In this document: piece after piece, positions 1 to 9,732 of the stretch
Position numbering within the stretch: the first letter of the stretch is position 1
Layout of the letters: each line of letters opens with the position of its first letter
Assembly (NCBI GenBank): GCA_004193595.1
Contig: RPGQ01000018.1
Coordinates: forward strand, 1-64,000
Reading direction: 5' to 3'
DNA: 64,000 nt
Source of the DNA: Desulfobacteraceae bacterium Eth-SRB2
GTDB lineage: Bacteria > Desulfobacterota > Desulfobacteria > Desulfobacterales > UBA11574
Program-made: the position numbers and the translations under genes
The notes under the pieces: model-generated
Seen by the model: the letters and a program-made list of their open reading frames with translations, nothing else
What the model was told of the DNA's origin: nothing
The model's database searches: none

Positions 1-62
1 ATGAAATGCTTGACCATCGGAAATACGTCGAGCTGTTTGAACTGTGTATCAAATTGCTTCAT
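1..62 (-). CDS. Partial gene running off the left edge
   Basis: A minus-strand reading frame starts with ATG at 60-62 and runs off the window after about 20 codons (begins MKQFDTQFKQLDVFPMVKHF). A textbook AGGAGG ribosome-binding site lies at 67-72, four bases upstream, so the start is well supported. The phrase VKHF near the start recalls the N-termini of some IS4/IS1634-type transposases, but this is too short to assign. Function not recognised. Confidence 0.45.
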   Translation of the reverse strand, partial: MKQFDTQFKQLDVFPMVKHF

Positions 63-189
63 AGCGCCTCCTGTTTGGCTTTTAAAGGGCGTTATAAAAC
101 AATTAAAGGGTAAAGTCTAGATTTTTTATTTTCAACAATATGAACAAGTTAGACGTATTATTGACAAAATGAGATGTAAATCCTCCAAT

Positions 190-531
190 TTAATTTTTCT
201 GGTGCGAAATATAAGCTATAAGATAGCTGAAATCACCCATATCAAGGACTTTTGTCATGAGTTTTAAACCAGTTCCATGACTTCTATATTCGGGAGACAC
301 AATCCACGCCTAGGGATGAACACCACTGAACTCTAATCCGTTATATTTAAATTTGGAAATAACATAACCGATATGACCCACTATCTTATTATCCGAAACC
401 GCGACAAAAGATCTGAATGGATTATGATCCGAAGGATCGGGCAATAACCAGCCCAATTCAACATTATTTTTGGTATTAGAATATAACTCAACTACGGCAT
501 CAATGTCATCTCTGGTGGTTCTTCGTATCAT
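190..531 (-). pseudogene. GNAT acetyltransferase with in-frame amber codon
   Basis: Begins MIRRTTRDDIDAVVELY, a typical GNAT opening (first beta strand and helix). After 73 residues a TAG at 310-312 interrupts it, but the same frame continues for 39 more codons and contains AWIVSPEYRSHGTGLKLM, the acetyl-CoA pyrophosphate-binding segment (R-x-x-G-x-G type). The enzyme would transfer acetyl from acetyl-CoA to an amine; the substrate cannot be told. At about 113 codons it is still shorter than the usual 140-170, so the C-terminus is probably lost too. The clear family signature downstream of the stop shows a single nonsense lesion in an otherwise recognisable gene. Read-through or a sequence error are the alternatives. 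Confidence 0.7.
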
Positions 532-982
532 TTTTCGCCTCCATATTTTTTACCTAAACCCAGGTTCAGAGGTTCAGAGGTTCAGGGTTCAATGTTCAGG
601 GTTCAATGTTCAAGGTTAAGGACAAAGAAGGCATTGAAGATCCGAAGTCCTCGTTACAAATGTTCATTTTCCCAAGCAATTGCCAATTTGGCTCCAAATT
701 TTGGATTAGGCCTGACGAAACTGACCCTTTTCTCGTAAATACGCATTCTAAATGGAATCCGGGGACGAGAATGGAACCTTGAACCTTTGAACCTTTGAAC
801 CCGTGAACGCCTACAGCAACGTCAACATCCCAACGTAAAAGGAGTTATAAAGAATTCAGCAACACTTATCAGTCCTCCCAATGGATGATTGTTGAAGCCA
901 GCTATAAACAGACCGCAAAGAGCTGTAACTGAATGTCTTTTTTAACCTTGAACGTTGAACGGGAAACCCGGAACCGTTCAGT
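532..982. repeat. GGTTC/GAACC word-repeat hairpin region
   Basis: No gene seen in this 450-base gap. The left part (561-620) is a degenerate tandem of GGTTCAGA/GGTTCAAT words. The right parts (773-808 and 945-977) carry the complementary GAACCTTTGAACC words. Left and right arms could fold into a long imperfect hairpin with a ~150-base loop. The same word family recurs at 7.5, 8.1, 20.3, 23.1, 25.0 and 25.5 kb. Confidence 0.75.
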
Positions 983-2131
983 TTAGATTGAATTTTGCAT
1001 GTTCATCGACTTTTTATAAAAGTCTTCGTAGCCAGATACCGCTTTATTTTTCCCAAAATTATGTGAATACACGATCGCTTCATCTTTCATCATCTTGTTA
1101 ATATGAAGATCAGACAGTAGTTTGACGGCATATTTTACAGCACGAGAATGTTCTTTGGCGGGATATAGAAAACCTGTTTTACCATCTACAACAACTTCCG
1201 GTATTCCTCCCACTTTTGGAGCAAGAACAGGCACGCCACATGCCATGGCTTCCAGGGCCGCCAGACTGAAACTTTCATATAGGCTTGTCAAAAGCAACAG
1301 ATCCGCTTGTGCCAGAATGGAACCCACGTCTTTTTGAATTCCCCAATATGTGACATCATTTTCAAATTCGCTCCCTTTGAAAATAGTCTTTACTTCTTTC
1401 ATTTCCGGTCAATCGCCGATCAGCCATAATTCCGCATCTATCTGACGCCGAACATCCAGATAAATGTAAGCCACACTTTGAGGGTCTTTCACCGGACTGA
1501 AGTTGGAAACATGGACAATCTTCGGCCTGCATCGGGATGTTGAATGAAGTTTTGTATTTACGCGAGGACAAAATTTCAACAAATCCACAAAATTATAAAT
1601 CACTTCAGGTTGTTTGAGAAGTCCGAATACATCGGCGGATAAACGGGCGTGGCCGGATGAAACGGTGGTTAATAAATCTATGTGAGTTAAGGCCTGTGCC
1701 AGTTGCGGACCTTTGACAGGATCATTCCCATATACGCTCACATCTGTCCCATGAAGCGTGCCCACAAGCACCGGAGCTTCTCGGCGCAAGCGCTGTTTTA
1801 TTTCTGCGGCAATAAAGCCAAAAAGAACAGCATAGTGGAAGTGGAGTACGTCGAGCTTATCCGTGACGGCCACTTCTAAAACGCGGGTTTTAAAAGCCTC
1901 TATTTCCTTATTCGTCCAGGCTGTGTGAAGGTAGGCGGGGTGGTGGTTATTTTCATGATCCGGTGTTGTCGTATGCACGATCACGCCATTGGAAGATTCG
2001 CAGTAGCTGAAAGGAACTGTCTGAGTGAAGAGGTGTACCCTATGCCCCCGTCGGGCGAGTTCTGCCGCAAGCTCAGTAGCAACGCGCGTACTTCCTCCAC
2101 AACCGGAATGACACATAATACCAATTTTCAT
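983..2131 (-). pseudogene. bshA: BshA-type GT4 glycosyltransferase, TGA in the GDGPE motif
   Basis: Two in-frame halves (240 and 141 codons) give about 382 residues, the usual BshA length (~380). The N-terminus MKIGIMCHSGCGGSTRVATE, the segment GTLHGTDVSVYGND and the C-terminal E-x7-E region (YESFSLAALEAMACG) are typical of the retaining GT4 fold. Family BshA makes GlcNAc-malate from UDP-GlcNAc and L-malate, the first step of bacillithiol. A TGA at 1409-1411 falls where the nucleotide-binding motif G-D-G-P-E needs its second Gly, so GGA to TGA explains it by one substitution. Other GT4 sugars are possible. A PIG-L deacetylase gene, the usual next-step family, lies downstream of it on the same strand and is also broken. 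The 26 bases upstream run into a repeat. Confidence 0.72.
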
Positions 2132-2157
2132 TGCACTCTTCTTATCTTCTCAACATT

Positions 2158-2330
2158 GATGAACTCGTAAAAAGTCCGATTTAGATGGTTTCGTAAAAAG
2201 TTCAAATTCCCCCGCCAAACATAGGCGGGATAAAAAGGCGACGCAAATTTTGTAATCATGAGGCGTACTTTTCGTACGTTGAATGATTACGAAATGCAGC
2301 ACAACGCAGGAGTTGGACTTTTTACGAGAC
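2158..2330. repeat. CTCGTAAAAAGTCC palindromic intergenic repeat
   Basis: Terminal inverted repeat CTCGTAAAAAGTCC at 2164-2177 and its exact complement at 2315-2328, with an inner hairpin CCGCC...GGCGG near 2210-2227. A partial second copy lies at 46987-47053 between skp and bamA. It fills the gap between the glycosyltransferase start and the end of the PIG-L 3' half. A short open frame across it (2258-2458) is not a gene. Confidence 0.8.
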
Positions 2331-2332
2331 CG

Positions 2333-4177
2333 TCAATTACTTTTATCGCGTCGTTCTATACTCAACACCCTTTCCACCATGAGTTTGAGCATCTGAATCG
2401 ATATATCAGGATGTTTTTTCAGCATGGGAAGAAAATGTTCTCTTTTAATCACAAGTAACTGAACGTTTCCCAGGGCACGTAAAGAAGCTGTACGGGTGAT
2501 ATCCCCTAAAATAGCAAGCTCTCCTAAACAGGCTCCATCCCGTGCTGTAAATATAACCTGTTCCTGATCCTCTGATTTCTGGATGACTTCAATTTCTCCC
2601 TTTTTTATGATATACAATTCATTCCCTTCATCTCCCTGTCGGCAGATGTATTCGCCATTGTCCACCCATTGCTCGAACATAATTCGGGCCACGGTATCCA
2701 AATGCTCTTTTGTCATCAGGAAAAACAAAGATATTTTTTTTAAAAACTCTATCCGTTCTAAAATACATGCTTCCGGCAACCCCAGGATATTTGCAAAAAG
2801 TCGAAACGCTCCGGGCACACCTCCCGGCAACTGGTTGAAAAAAGAATAAGCCGTATAAAGATAGGTTCCCCGGCCATATCCGGCGACGAGCAATCCACCC
2901 TTCCGGGGATCTTCGCCGGGGTCATTACATTCCAACATCGGCTCGTACCGCTGATCCCATTGGTTAAAAAAATAGAGCCCGCGGTCTTTGAACCAGCCAT
3001 CAAAATCGGCCTCGATGATATTATTTGGAAAATTAAAAATGGAATGCTCCGGGTTCAACATCGTTACATGTGCATTTTCGTCCGTCACCCGATCGTGGGG
3101 CTGCTTGAATCCGAAAGCATACGGTGCGTATCCCCTGCCTTCATATGCATACCCCTGGTATTGTACGATCAATGTGCCTCCCTGCTGGACATATTTTAGG
3201 AAACGGGCTGCATTCTTTCGAAGTTTATCACGAACGAGATAAGCATTCGGTCCAATAACAACAGCATCAAACCGGCTGAGATTAATATAGCCCATCTCCT
3301 CATCGGTGATTAAATGAAAGTCAAGGTTGAAATGATTTAATGCCTTCAGAATCTCTTCGTCAGCCCCTTTTACGTAAGCATAGTTCTGTTTTTGCACAAG
3401 TTTCAGATCAAACAGGCAAACCTTCACCGCTGCAGGGGCAGTGATAAATTTTTCTCGGATGCAGTTGGATTCATCCGGCTGATCAGGTATCCCCGGATTT
3501 CCCATGCGCACCGGATTCAGGACCACATCATAGTTACGATTGTCAACGCGTACCATGTATTGCAGGGAATATTGACCTGCCGGTGTGTTTTTTGGAACTT
3601 TTACTGTAAACCTTGCGGAACCTATGTCCCCGAATTTTTCAAGCGAAAGATCAACGCTTTCGGGGTCCACCTGCCAGCCCGCAGGAGCTTTGAGTTTCAG
3701 GTGCCCTTTGACAGCCTTTGATTCAACGTTACTCCGTGCGGCCACCTGTAGATCAAGCTGCTGTTCCGATGAACTGATCTGCAAAAATTCCTGCATGTCT
3801 TTGGGATGCAGAGATATTGGCGGAATAACGGCCAAAGGCAATTCTCTATACCCACCGGGAAATTTTTCACGAAGAACTGCGGATTCACGCAGGAATATTT
3901 TTTGCTTTCCCAAGTCTACTTCACACTCGCCGTAAACTACTGCCGGGCCAAACGGCCGTCCTGCAAGTTCGTCGTCGGGCCACTTGTAATTATACATCTC
4001 ATGCGTTCTTTCAGCCAGTAGGGGCAGGATAATTCAGCAGTCCTGGCACTAACAACTTCATGGACGTCAAATAGGCCGGCAAATTCCCCGTCAAATGTAT
4101 TATCTTGTATCCCGCATTCCGGGTCATTTTTTTAAGAATCCTTGGATTTCAAGGGTTCACACGGTTTACTCAAAATA
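2333..4177 (-). pseudogene. 3' part of large PIG-L protein: NEW3/GATase-like region plus cNMP-binding domain
   Basis: A 554-codon open frame (2333-3997) plus some upstream coding-like sequence. It matches the C-terminal half of the large exported PIG-L deacetylase proteins: a beta-sandwich segment (PAGWQVDPESVDLSLEKFGD), then a GATase1-like fold with GGTLIVQYQ, VTDENAHVTMLNPEHSIFN, GLYFFNQWD and YGRGTYLYTAYSFFNQLPGG. Unusually, the last ~120 residues are a cyclic-nucleotide-binding beta barrel with the phosphate-binding cassette GELAILGDITRTASLRA. The N-terminal deacetylase portion lies at 6073-7442 on the same strand, separated by an IS remnant and an inverted duplicate. The cNMP domain suggests control by cAMP/cGMP or simply Crp-like fold use; this is inference. 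Confidence 0.7.
2947..4177 (-). repeat. Left arm of 1.2 kb inverted duplication
   Basis: This 1231-base stretch is repeated, inverted, at 4844-6050 (1207 bases). The two arms meet the ends of the IS remnant at exactly mirrored positions (CAAAATA|TGTAG on the left, ACA|TATTTTG on the right). This arm keeps an open reading frame; the other does not. Confidence 0.9.
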
Positions 4178-4843
4178 TGTAGTCTCAGAATTTAAATACG
4201 TCTGCTTAAAAAGATAGTTCTCTATTGAAAAATGATTTTGATGAATTTTATCCAGTTCATAGTAAATTTTATCGTCATTTAATCCGCTCAAGTCCATATT
4301 GAGTACTTTGGCCAAGGCATTTTGTTTTGCCCATTTGGGGACCGAATAATGCGAGCAAGGGTCGGTACAGCGATTAATCGTTAATATTTTTGCCATAAGG
4401 GGTGTTGAAAGCGGGCTGTTTGAAATCTCAAAATCGAAGGCCTGATCCAATTGCCAAGAATTCCACAACTCGTTGACAATGGCGATATCCAGATAAGCTT
4501 TGCTGTCTTTGACTACAATATCCTTGAGTCGGGTAACGACTTCATCCTCACTTTGTACTACTTTGAGAATCAGTCTTATCTGATCCGCTTGGCGATCAGT
4601 GAGCTTGCCGATAGACCAAATAGTTCGTTTTTTTACCTTTTTGCCTTCACGGTAAGATTCGGCAATGGCGTATGATTTATATTTTTTTTCTTTATACCTT
4701 GAAAAGCTGTAACTTAGATGCATAATGCAGCCCTTTCTTTTATTAGACTACATTAGCATTTAAGAAAATGTTTGTCAACCGTTATTTATCAGTATATTTA
4801 AAGATATTTATAGCGTATAATGTCATTTTATTCTGAGACTACA
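4178..4843 (-). mobile_element. IS1634-family remnant with both terminal repeats
   Basis: A 666-base element bounded by perfect 14-base inverted repeats TGTAGTCTCAGAAT / ATTCTGAGACTACA. Inside, on the minus strand, a 185-codon frame (4166-4723) gives the N-terminus of an IS1634-type DDE transposase: KSYAIAESYREGKKVKKRTI, IGKLTDRQADQIRLI, AYLDIAIVNELWNSWQLD, ILTINRCTDPCSHYSVPKWA. Full family members have 500 or more residues, so most of the catalytic core is deleted, and the frame runs out through the terminal repeat. It cannot move by itself. A diverged end-like sequence (TGTAGTCGCAGAAA) is also seen at 6081-6095. Confidence 0.85.
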
Positions 4844-6050
4844 TATTTTGAGTAAACCGTGTGAACCCTTGAAATCCAAGGATTCTTAAAAATGACCCGG
4901 AATGCGGGATACAAGATAATACATTTGACGGGGAATTTGCCGACCCTGTTGACGTCCATGAAGTTGTTAGTGCCAGGACACAACGGAATTATCCTGCCCT
5001 ACTGGCTGAAGAACGCATAGAGATGTATAATTACAAGTGGCCCGACGACGAACTTGCAGGACGGCCGTTTGGCCCGGCAGTAGTTTACGGCAGTGTGAAG
5101 TAGACTTGGAAAGCAAAAATATTCCTGCGTGAATCCGCAGTTCTTCGTGAAAAAATTTCGGTGGGTATAGAGAATTGCCTTTGGCCCGTTATTCCGCAAT
5201 ATCTCTGCATCCAGGCATGCAGAATTTTTGCAAGATCAGTTCATCGGAACAGCAGCTTGATCTACAGGTAGCCGCACGGGTAACGTTGAATCAAAAGGGC
5301 TGTCAAAGGGCACCTGAAACTCAAAGCTCCTGCGGGCTGGCAGGTGGACCCCGAAAGCGTTGATCTTTCGGCGAAAATTCGGGGACATAGGTTCCGCAAG
5401 GTTTACAGTAAAAGTTCCAAAACACACCCGGCAGGTCAATATTCCTGCAATACATGGTACGCGTTGACAATCGTAACTATGATGTGGTCCTGAATCCGGT
5501 GCGCATGGGAAATCCGGGGATACCTGATCAGCCCGGATGAATCAACATCCGAGAAAAAATTTATCCACTGCCCTGCAGCGGTGAAGGTTTGCCTGTTTGA
5601 TCTGAAACTTGTGCAAAAACAGAACTATGCTTACGTAAAGGGGCTGACGAAGTGCAAGAAGGCATTAAATCATTTCAACCCTTGACTTTCATTTAATCAC
5701 CGATGAGGAGATGGGCTATATTAATCTCAACCGGTTTGATGCTGTTGTTATTGGACCGAATGCTTATCGTTCGATAAACTTCGAAAGAATGCAGCCGTTT
5801 CCTAAAATATGTCAACGGGAGGCACATTGATCGTACAATACCGGTATGCGCCGCTAAGAGGCAGAAGGATACGCACCGTATGCTTTCGGATTCAAGCAGC
5901 CCACAGTCGAATTGACGGACGAAAATGCACACATGTAACGATGTTGAACCCGGAGCATTCCATTTTTAATTTTTCAAATAATATCGAGGCCGATTTTGAT
6001 GGCTGGTTCAAGACCGCGGGCTCTATTTTTTAACCAATGGGATCAACGGT
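4844..6050 (+). pseudogene. Inverted, indel-riddled copy of the PIG-L 3' half
   Basis: Plus-strand copy of 2947-4177. It is 24 bases shorter net, with many one- or two-base gains and losses, most in short runs (for example GGGAAAG to GGAAAG, CCGCC to CCGC, A7 to A5), so no long frame survives. Recognisable fragments of the same protein can be read by switching frames. The pattern is that of either a decayed duplicate or a poorly determined sequence. After 6050 the similarity stops abruptly. Confidence 0.85.
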
Positions 6051-6072
6051 CAAGTCAATAAAAATAAGGCCT

Positions 6073-7442
6073 TCATAGAATGTGTAGTCGCAGAAACTTT
6101 GTTTGCAACTGTTTGATAAGATTTGCTTTTTTAATTTGAGTCCGGAACCTGGGTTGTATGGAGTGAATCTTCCAACCTCCGGGGCAACCGATTTTAAATA
6201 TCGCATCATGGATTTGGATATCCCTATGATTCCATAGCTTAGAGGATAAACGAAATGGTTGCCCGGGAGTTATGCGCGCAGTATCCGCGAGGCATTCCAG
6301 CCTCAAGCCAAGGCACTGCGCTGCTACTTTTTCGAAATCTTTAATTTTTCCGGCCAAATAAAAATCAATGGCTTTTTTAGCGATGCTTTCCAGGTCCTCT
6401 TTTTCAAGACCGCTTCGTATTTCATGAAGTATTGAAAGACTTTCCAACAACGGTTTAGACGCGCTGACAGGATTGTCTGTCCGAAATTCCTGAATCGCCT
6501 GATTGACACACTCTTTAACTTGATCCAGTTTTCTTCGCAAAAAGAAAGAACCATTTGCCGGATAATCGGCAAGTCCGGTCAAAGTGGGATCCAGACCGTC
6601 AAACATTTGGGTTTCTCTATCAGGCACGGACACCAAGCTTTTGTATAAAGAAAAGTAATAAAAGAAATCCCCCGGCTTTGGGGCCAATCCCATAGATTGA
6701 GTTTGATTTTTATTGTAGGCCAACCAGGCCTGTTCCTGAAACGTGCATCCTGCAATGGGGTCAAATTCACCTGTATTAATTCGCAGTATGCCGTCCCGCT
6801 CGAATTCCCGGTTGATTCTTCCAAATATATTCACTGCACCGCCGGCCTTTAAATCTCCACCCGAATTATTTTCCGAATGATAATACTTGCGGGGTTGCCA
6901 TGCGAACAAACCCTGTTTTTCAAGTTCAGAAAATTGATCCGGATCGCCGGCAGCATCGAAAGCCGCATACGTAGCTTTTCCCACTGCCTAATGATGGCCG
7001 TGAAAATCGTCCGAAATACCTTTCCATCGAGAAACAATAATTTGAGGTTGAACCATTCTTATAGCCCGAACAATTTTCTTCACCATTTCTTTACTTCCCC
7101 ACTTACTCAGACTTTCTTCGCCATTTTTACTGTATCCAAAATCAATAAAAGGGCCGTACAATGATTCGCCGCCGTCCAAAGCTCTTGAAGCCAGGCTTTC
7201 CCAAGTTCGGAAAACACCCAAAGACTCCCCTTTGTAGGGACCTATCCGATTTTGTCCGCCTTCTCCCCGGGTGGCCGACCAATAAACAGCCCGCACTCCG
7301 AACTTGTGAGACATGTACGACAGCAGCCCAATATCTTCGTCGTCAGGATGAGCGCCAATGTGCAAGACAGTTCCGGTCATGCCTAACCCACGAAGACGGT
7401 AGATCAAGTCGATATTCTTTTTGACAGGTCATGAGTACTCAT
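6073..7442 (-). pseudogene. PIG-L (LmbE/BshB-type) deacetylase, 5' part, amber in HGHHQ motif
   Basis: Starts best at ATG 7440-7442, with a GGGAGA ribosome site, but one A appears lost from the A-run near 7418; after it the frame reads NIDLIYRLRGLG and then GTVLHIGAHPDDED, the zinc-binding H-P-D-D-E motif of PIG-L N-deacetylases. TRGEGGQN and DFHGHH follow. A TAG at 6988-6990 replaces the Gln expected in HGHHQA (CAG to TAG). The frame then goes on (AVGKATYAAFDAAGDPDQF) for 303 codons to GGWKIHSIQPRF. PIG-L enzymes remove N-acetyl groups from glycoconjugates, as BshB does from GlcNAc-malate; the long multi-domain form is usually exported. The gene was split from its 3' part (2333-4177) by the inverted structure. 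Confidence 0.75.
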
Positions 7443-7486
7443 TGGCTTATCTCCCAGTTCGTATTGCACAATTTCTCTTTCTGTAG

Positions 7487-7660
7487 GGGTTCAAGGGTTC
7501 AAGGTTCTGGGTTCAAGGTTCTGGGTCCAGGGTTCTGGGTTCTGGGTTCTGGGTTCTGGGTTTTTCGTTCGATGTTCATTATTCGACATTCGATATTCGA
7601 TATTTCGATTTCAAAGGTTCCTTCTTTGTCCTTAACCCTGAACGTTGAACCTGTGAACGG
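7487..7660. repeat. GGTTCTGG / TTCGATATTCG word repeats
   Basis: A tandem of GGTTCAAGGTTCTGGGTTC-like words (7487-7562), then TTCGACATTCGATATTCG words (7567-7608), then the complement CCTGAACGTTGAACC (7640-7662). Two different word families are joined in one element. No gene seen from 7443 to 8171. Confidence 0.75.
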
Positions 7661-7842
7661 TTACCTCTTTCTTTAAAAAACCGATACCATTTTAACTTCT
7701 ATTATGCAAGGAGGACAAAAATACTAATAAAGAGTCTACCGGATTTAAATGGTTTGCCGAAATCATTTTTATTCAATGACAAGCTGATCATATTTTCCAA
7801 CTATTCCAAGAAGTTGAATTTTGAAGCTATTGCGTGACATAA

Positions 7843-7884
7843 GAAGAAAGTACTACGGTTTTTGAAAGGTATAGTACTTTCTTC
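7843..7884. repeat. 13-bp hairpin in gene-free stretch
   Basis: GAAGAAAGTACTA (7843-7855) and its exact complement (7872-7884) around a 16-base loop. There is no U-run after it, so it is not a clear terminator. It lies in AT-rich DNA with no recognisable gene. Confidence 0.6.
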
Positions 7885-8063
7885 TCATACTTCTCACAAG
7901 CATTTTTGATAATATTTTCCTATCAAATTAGTTACTTTCTACCCATTGCATTCCTTGACACAATAAAATATTTAATGATTAACGTTCATAGGTTTCTCAA
8001 CTGAACCCTGCTTGCCCAGTTAAATTTTTCGCAGAAAAGGAGCGCAGCGAATTTATCCGGGGA

Positions 8064-8158
8064 ACCTCCGACCCTGAACCTCTGAACCCAGAACCTTGAA
8101 CCTCTGAACCCAGAACCTTGAACCTTTGAACCCTGAACCTTTGAACCTCGAACCAAAG
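8064..8158. repeat. GAACC-word tandem upstream of PilZ gene
   Basis: About seven degenerate copies of GAACCTCTGAACCCA/GAACCTTTGAACC, ending 13 bases before the PilZ start codon. It is the inverse of the GGTTC tract at 7487-7562, so the two could pair over ~500 bases. The tract replaces any obvious promoter next to the gene. Confidence 0.75.
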
Positions 8159-8171
8159 AAAGGTTTTACTG

Positions 8172-8492
8172 ATGGAAGAACGACGGCAATTTGAAAGATT
8201 CCCGCTTACACTCACCGCCAGGATGGAGATGATGACTACAGATCGAAAACAGATATTTGATCTTAAGGCCAGGGACATATCTGCTTCCGGCGCATTTATA
8301 TACACTCCGGAGCCGTTTTCCGAAGGGACAAGGTTCAAAATAGACCTGACCGTCCCGAGTGAGAGAATTAAAGAACTGACAGGTGCCGAAAGCCTGATAG
8401 AATGTGAAGGAAACGTGGTGCGATCCACACCCACAGGTGTGGCTATTCATTTTGACAGAAAATGCCAGATTCTGAGTTTAAGAGGCTTGTAA
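8172..8492 (+). CDS. PilZ domain protein (c-di-GMP receptor)
   Basis: 106 residues, a single PilZ domain. The N-terminal ERRQFERF provides the R-x3-R c-di-GMP clamp and ARDISASGAFIYT the D/N-x-S-x-x-G motif; TGVAIHF is the usual closing strand. Such proteins bind c-di-GMP and act on surface structures or export. The ATG follows GAAAGG at weak spacing, right after a repeat tract. It sits 16 bases before a strong AGGAGG site for the next gene, so the two are probably co-transcribed with the secreted-protein genes that follow. Confidence 0.85.
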   Translation: MEERRQFERFPLTLTARMEMMTTDRKQIFDLKARDISASGAFIYTPEPFSEGTRFKIDLTVPSERIKELTGAESLIECEGNVVRSTPTGVAIHFDRKCQILSLRGL

Positions 8493-8508
8493 AGGAGGGC
8501 CGGTCCAT

Positions 8509-9732
8509 ATGATGCGAAGAACAGTAATCCTTGTTATAGTTCCTGTGATGCTTTGTTTCATAACCTTAAGCTTAACTTACGCCGACGATGCGTCCGTATT
8601 ACCCAAAGGCATATTCAAAACCCAAATGAAAGGTAAATTTTATTCCTCTGTCGATGAAAAATATACCCCCGGCGGAGGTACTGAGGATGTTGCTGTTGAT
8701 TTTAATGCCGTGCTGGATAGTGATGTGTTTCCTGATTTAAGTCTCGTGGAGGCAGGTTTTGGGATGCCGGCTGGTTCAGCCAATATCGGCACCAGCGTGA
8801 TTGATTTTGATTTTAATTTGTTTGAATTCGATTTCCATTACGGCCTCACCGACCGTTTAACCATAGGGATTCATATTCCTTACTGGGCCGTAAAGAACAA
8901 CGTGGATGCACGGGTGGACAACACCAATGCCACCGTGGGCGCCAATCCGTTTCTTGGAACTGCCGGAGATCCCTTTGGCGGGGCGCCCCTGGTACCCGGG
9001 GCCCTGGGGGGTGTCCCCCTGACAACAGACCAGGTTCAAAATTTGCTTGTCGAGGGATTTGGATACAAACCCATTAAATCCTGGTCCAGAAGAGGACTTT
9101 CGGACATAGAAGTGGGCTTTCGGTATCAATATTTAAGAACAGACAATTGGCGACTGGCTTTCACAGGGGGTGTCAGACTTCCCACAGGTAAAGAAGACGA
9201 CCCGGATAATTTAATGGACTACCGTCTCGGCACTGGCGCCTATGCACTGCTCTTCAATTTTAATCAGGATTATATCGGTATAAAGAACCTGGTGTTGAAT
9301 ACCACCTTCAGGTATGAGCTTTATCTGCCTGATGAAGAAACGCTAAGGATTCTCTATGATGTGGATAAACCCATTACACCCTATAAAGAAAAAGTAGATA
9401 GAGATTATGGGGATATCATTGAGTTAGAAGTATCCGGGGCCTATGAGTTTGTCCAAGGATGGACAGTCTCGTTATTATATAAGTATGGTTTTGCTTCTGA
9501 AAACGACATCGATGGGGACATGGGATATGTCTACTCGTCCCTTGAGGACGAAACCGATTATTCCGAACATGTTGGCATCATCGGTTTGTCTTATTCGACC
9601 ATTGAACTTTACAAGCAAAAGAAATTTGCGGTGCCGCTTACCGCCTCAATTTCGTATAGAAACAGGTTTGCCGGTTCAAATAACAGCTTGAAGTCGGAAT
9701 ATATAGGTGTAGGGCTGCAAGTTTTCTTTTAA
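8509..9732 (+). CDS. Exported outer-membrane beta-barrel protein
   Basis: 407 residues. A signal peptide (MMRRTVILVIVPVMLCFITL...TYADD) is followed by alternating amphipathic strands with aromatic girdles (LFEFDFHYGLTDRLTIGIHI, LSDIEVGFRYQYL, FAVPLTASISYRNRFAG) and a C-terminal YIGVGLQVFF, ending in Phe as outer-membrane barrels do. It resembles the Phenol_MetA_deg / transporter-like barrel group in pattern only. AGGAGG lies ten bases before the start. An insert rich in Gly/Pro around residues 145-180 (GTAGDPFGGAPLVPGALGGV) could be an extracellular loop. Substrate unknown. Confidence 0.72.
   Translation: MMRRTVILVIVPVMLCFITLSLTYADDASVLPKGIFKTQMKGKFYSSVDEKYTPGGGTEDVAVDFNAVLDSDVFPDLSLVEAGFGMPAGSANIGTSVIDFDFNLFEFDFHYGLTDRLTIGIHIPYWAVKNNVDARVDNTNATVGANPFLGTAGDPFGGAPLVPGALGGVPLTTDQVQNLLVEGFGYKPIKSWSRRGLSDIEVGFRYQYLRTDNWRLAFTGGVRLPTGKEDDPDNLMDYRLGTGAYALLFNFNQDYIGIKNLVLNTTFRYELYLPDEETLRILYDVDKPITPYKEKVDRDYGDIIELEVSGAYEFVQGWTVSLLYKYGFASENDIDGDMGYVYSSLEDETDYSEHVGIIGLSYSTIELYKQKKFAVPLTASISYRNRFAGSNNSLKSEYIGVGLQVFF

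Noticed and set aside
2258..2458. 66-codon plus-strand frame
   Set aside because: It crosses the CTCGTAAAAAGTCC repeat and the antisense of the cNMP domain; no ribosome site or family.
5175..6033. Several short plus- and minus-strand frames in the right inverted arm
   Set aside because: They are fragments and shadows of the PIG-L 3' half created by indels, not separate genes.
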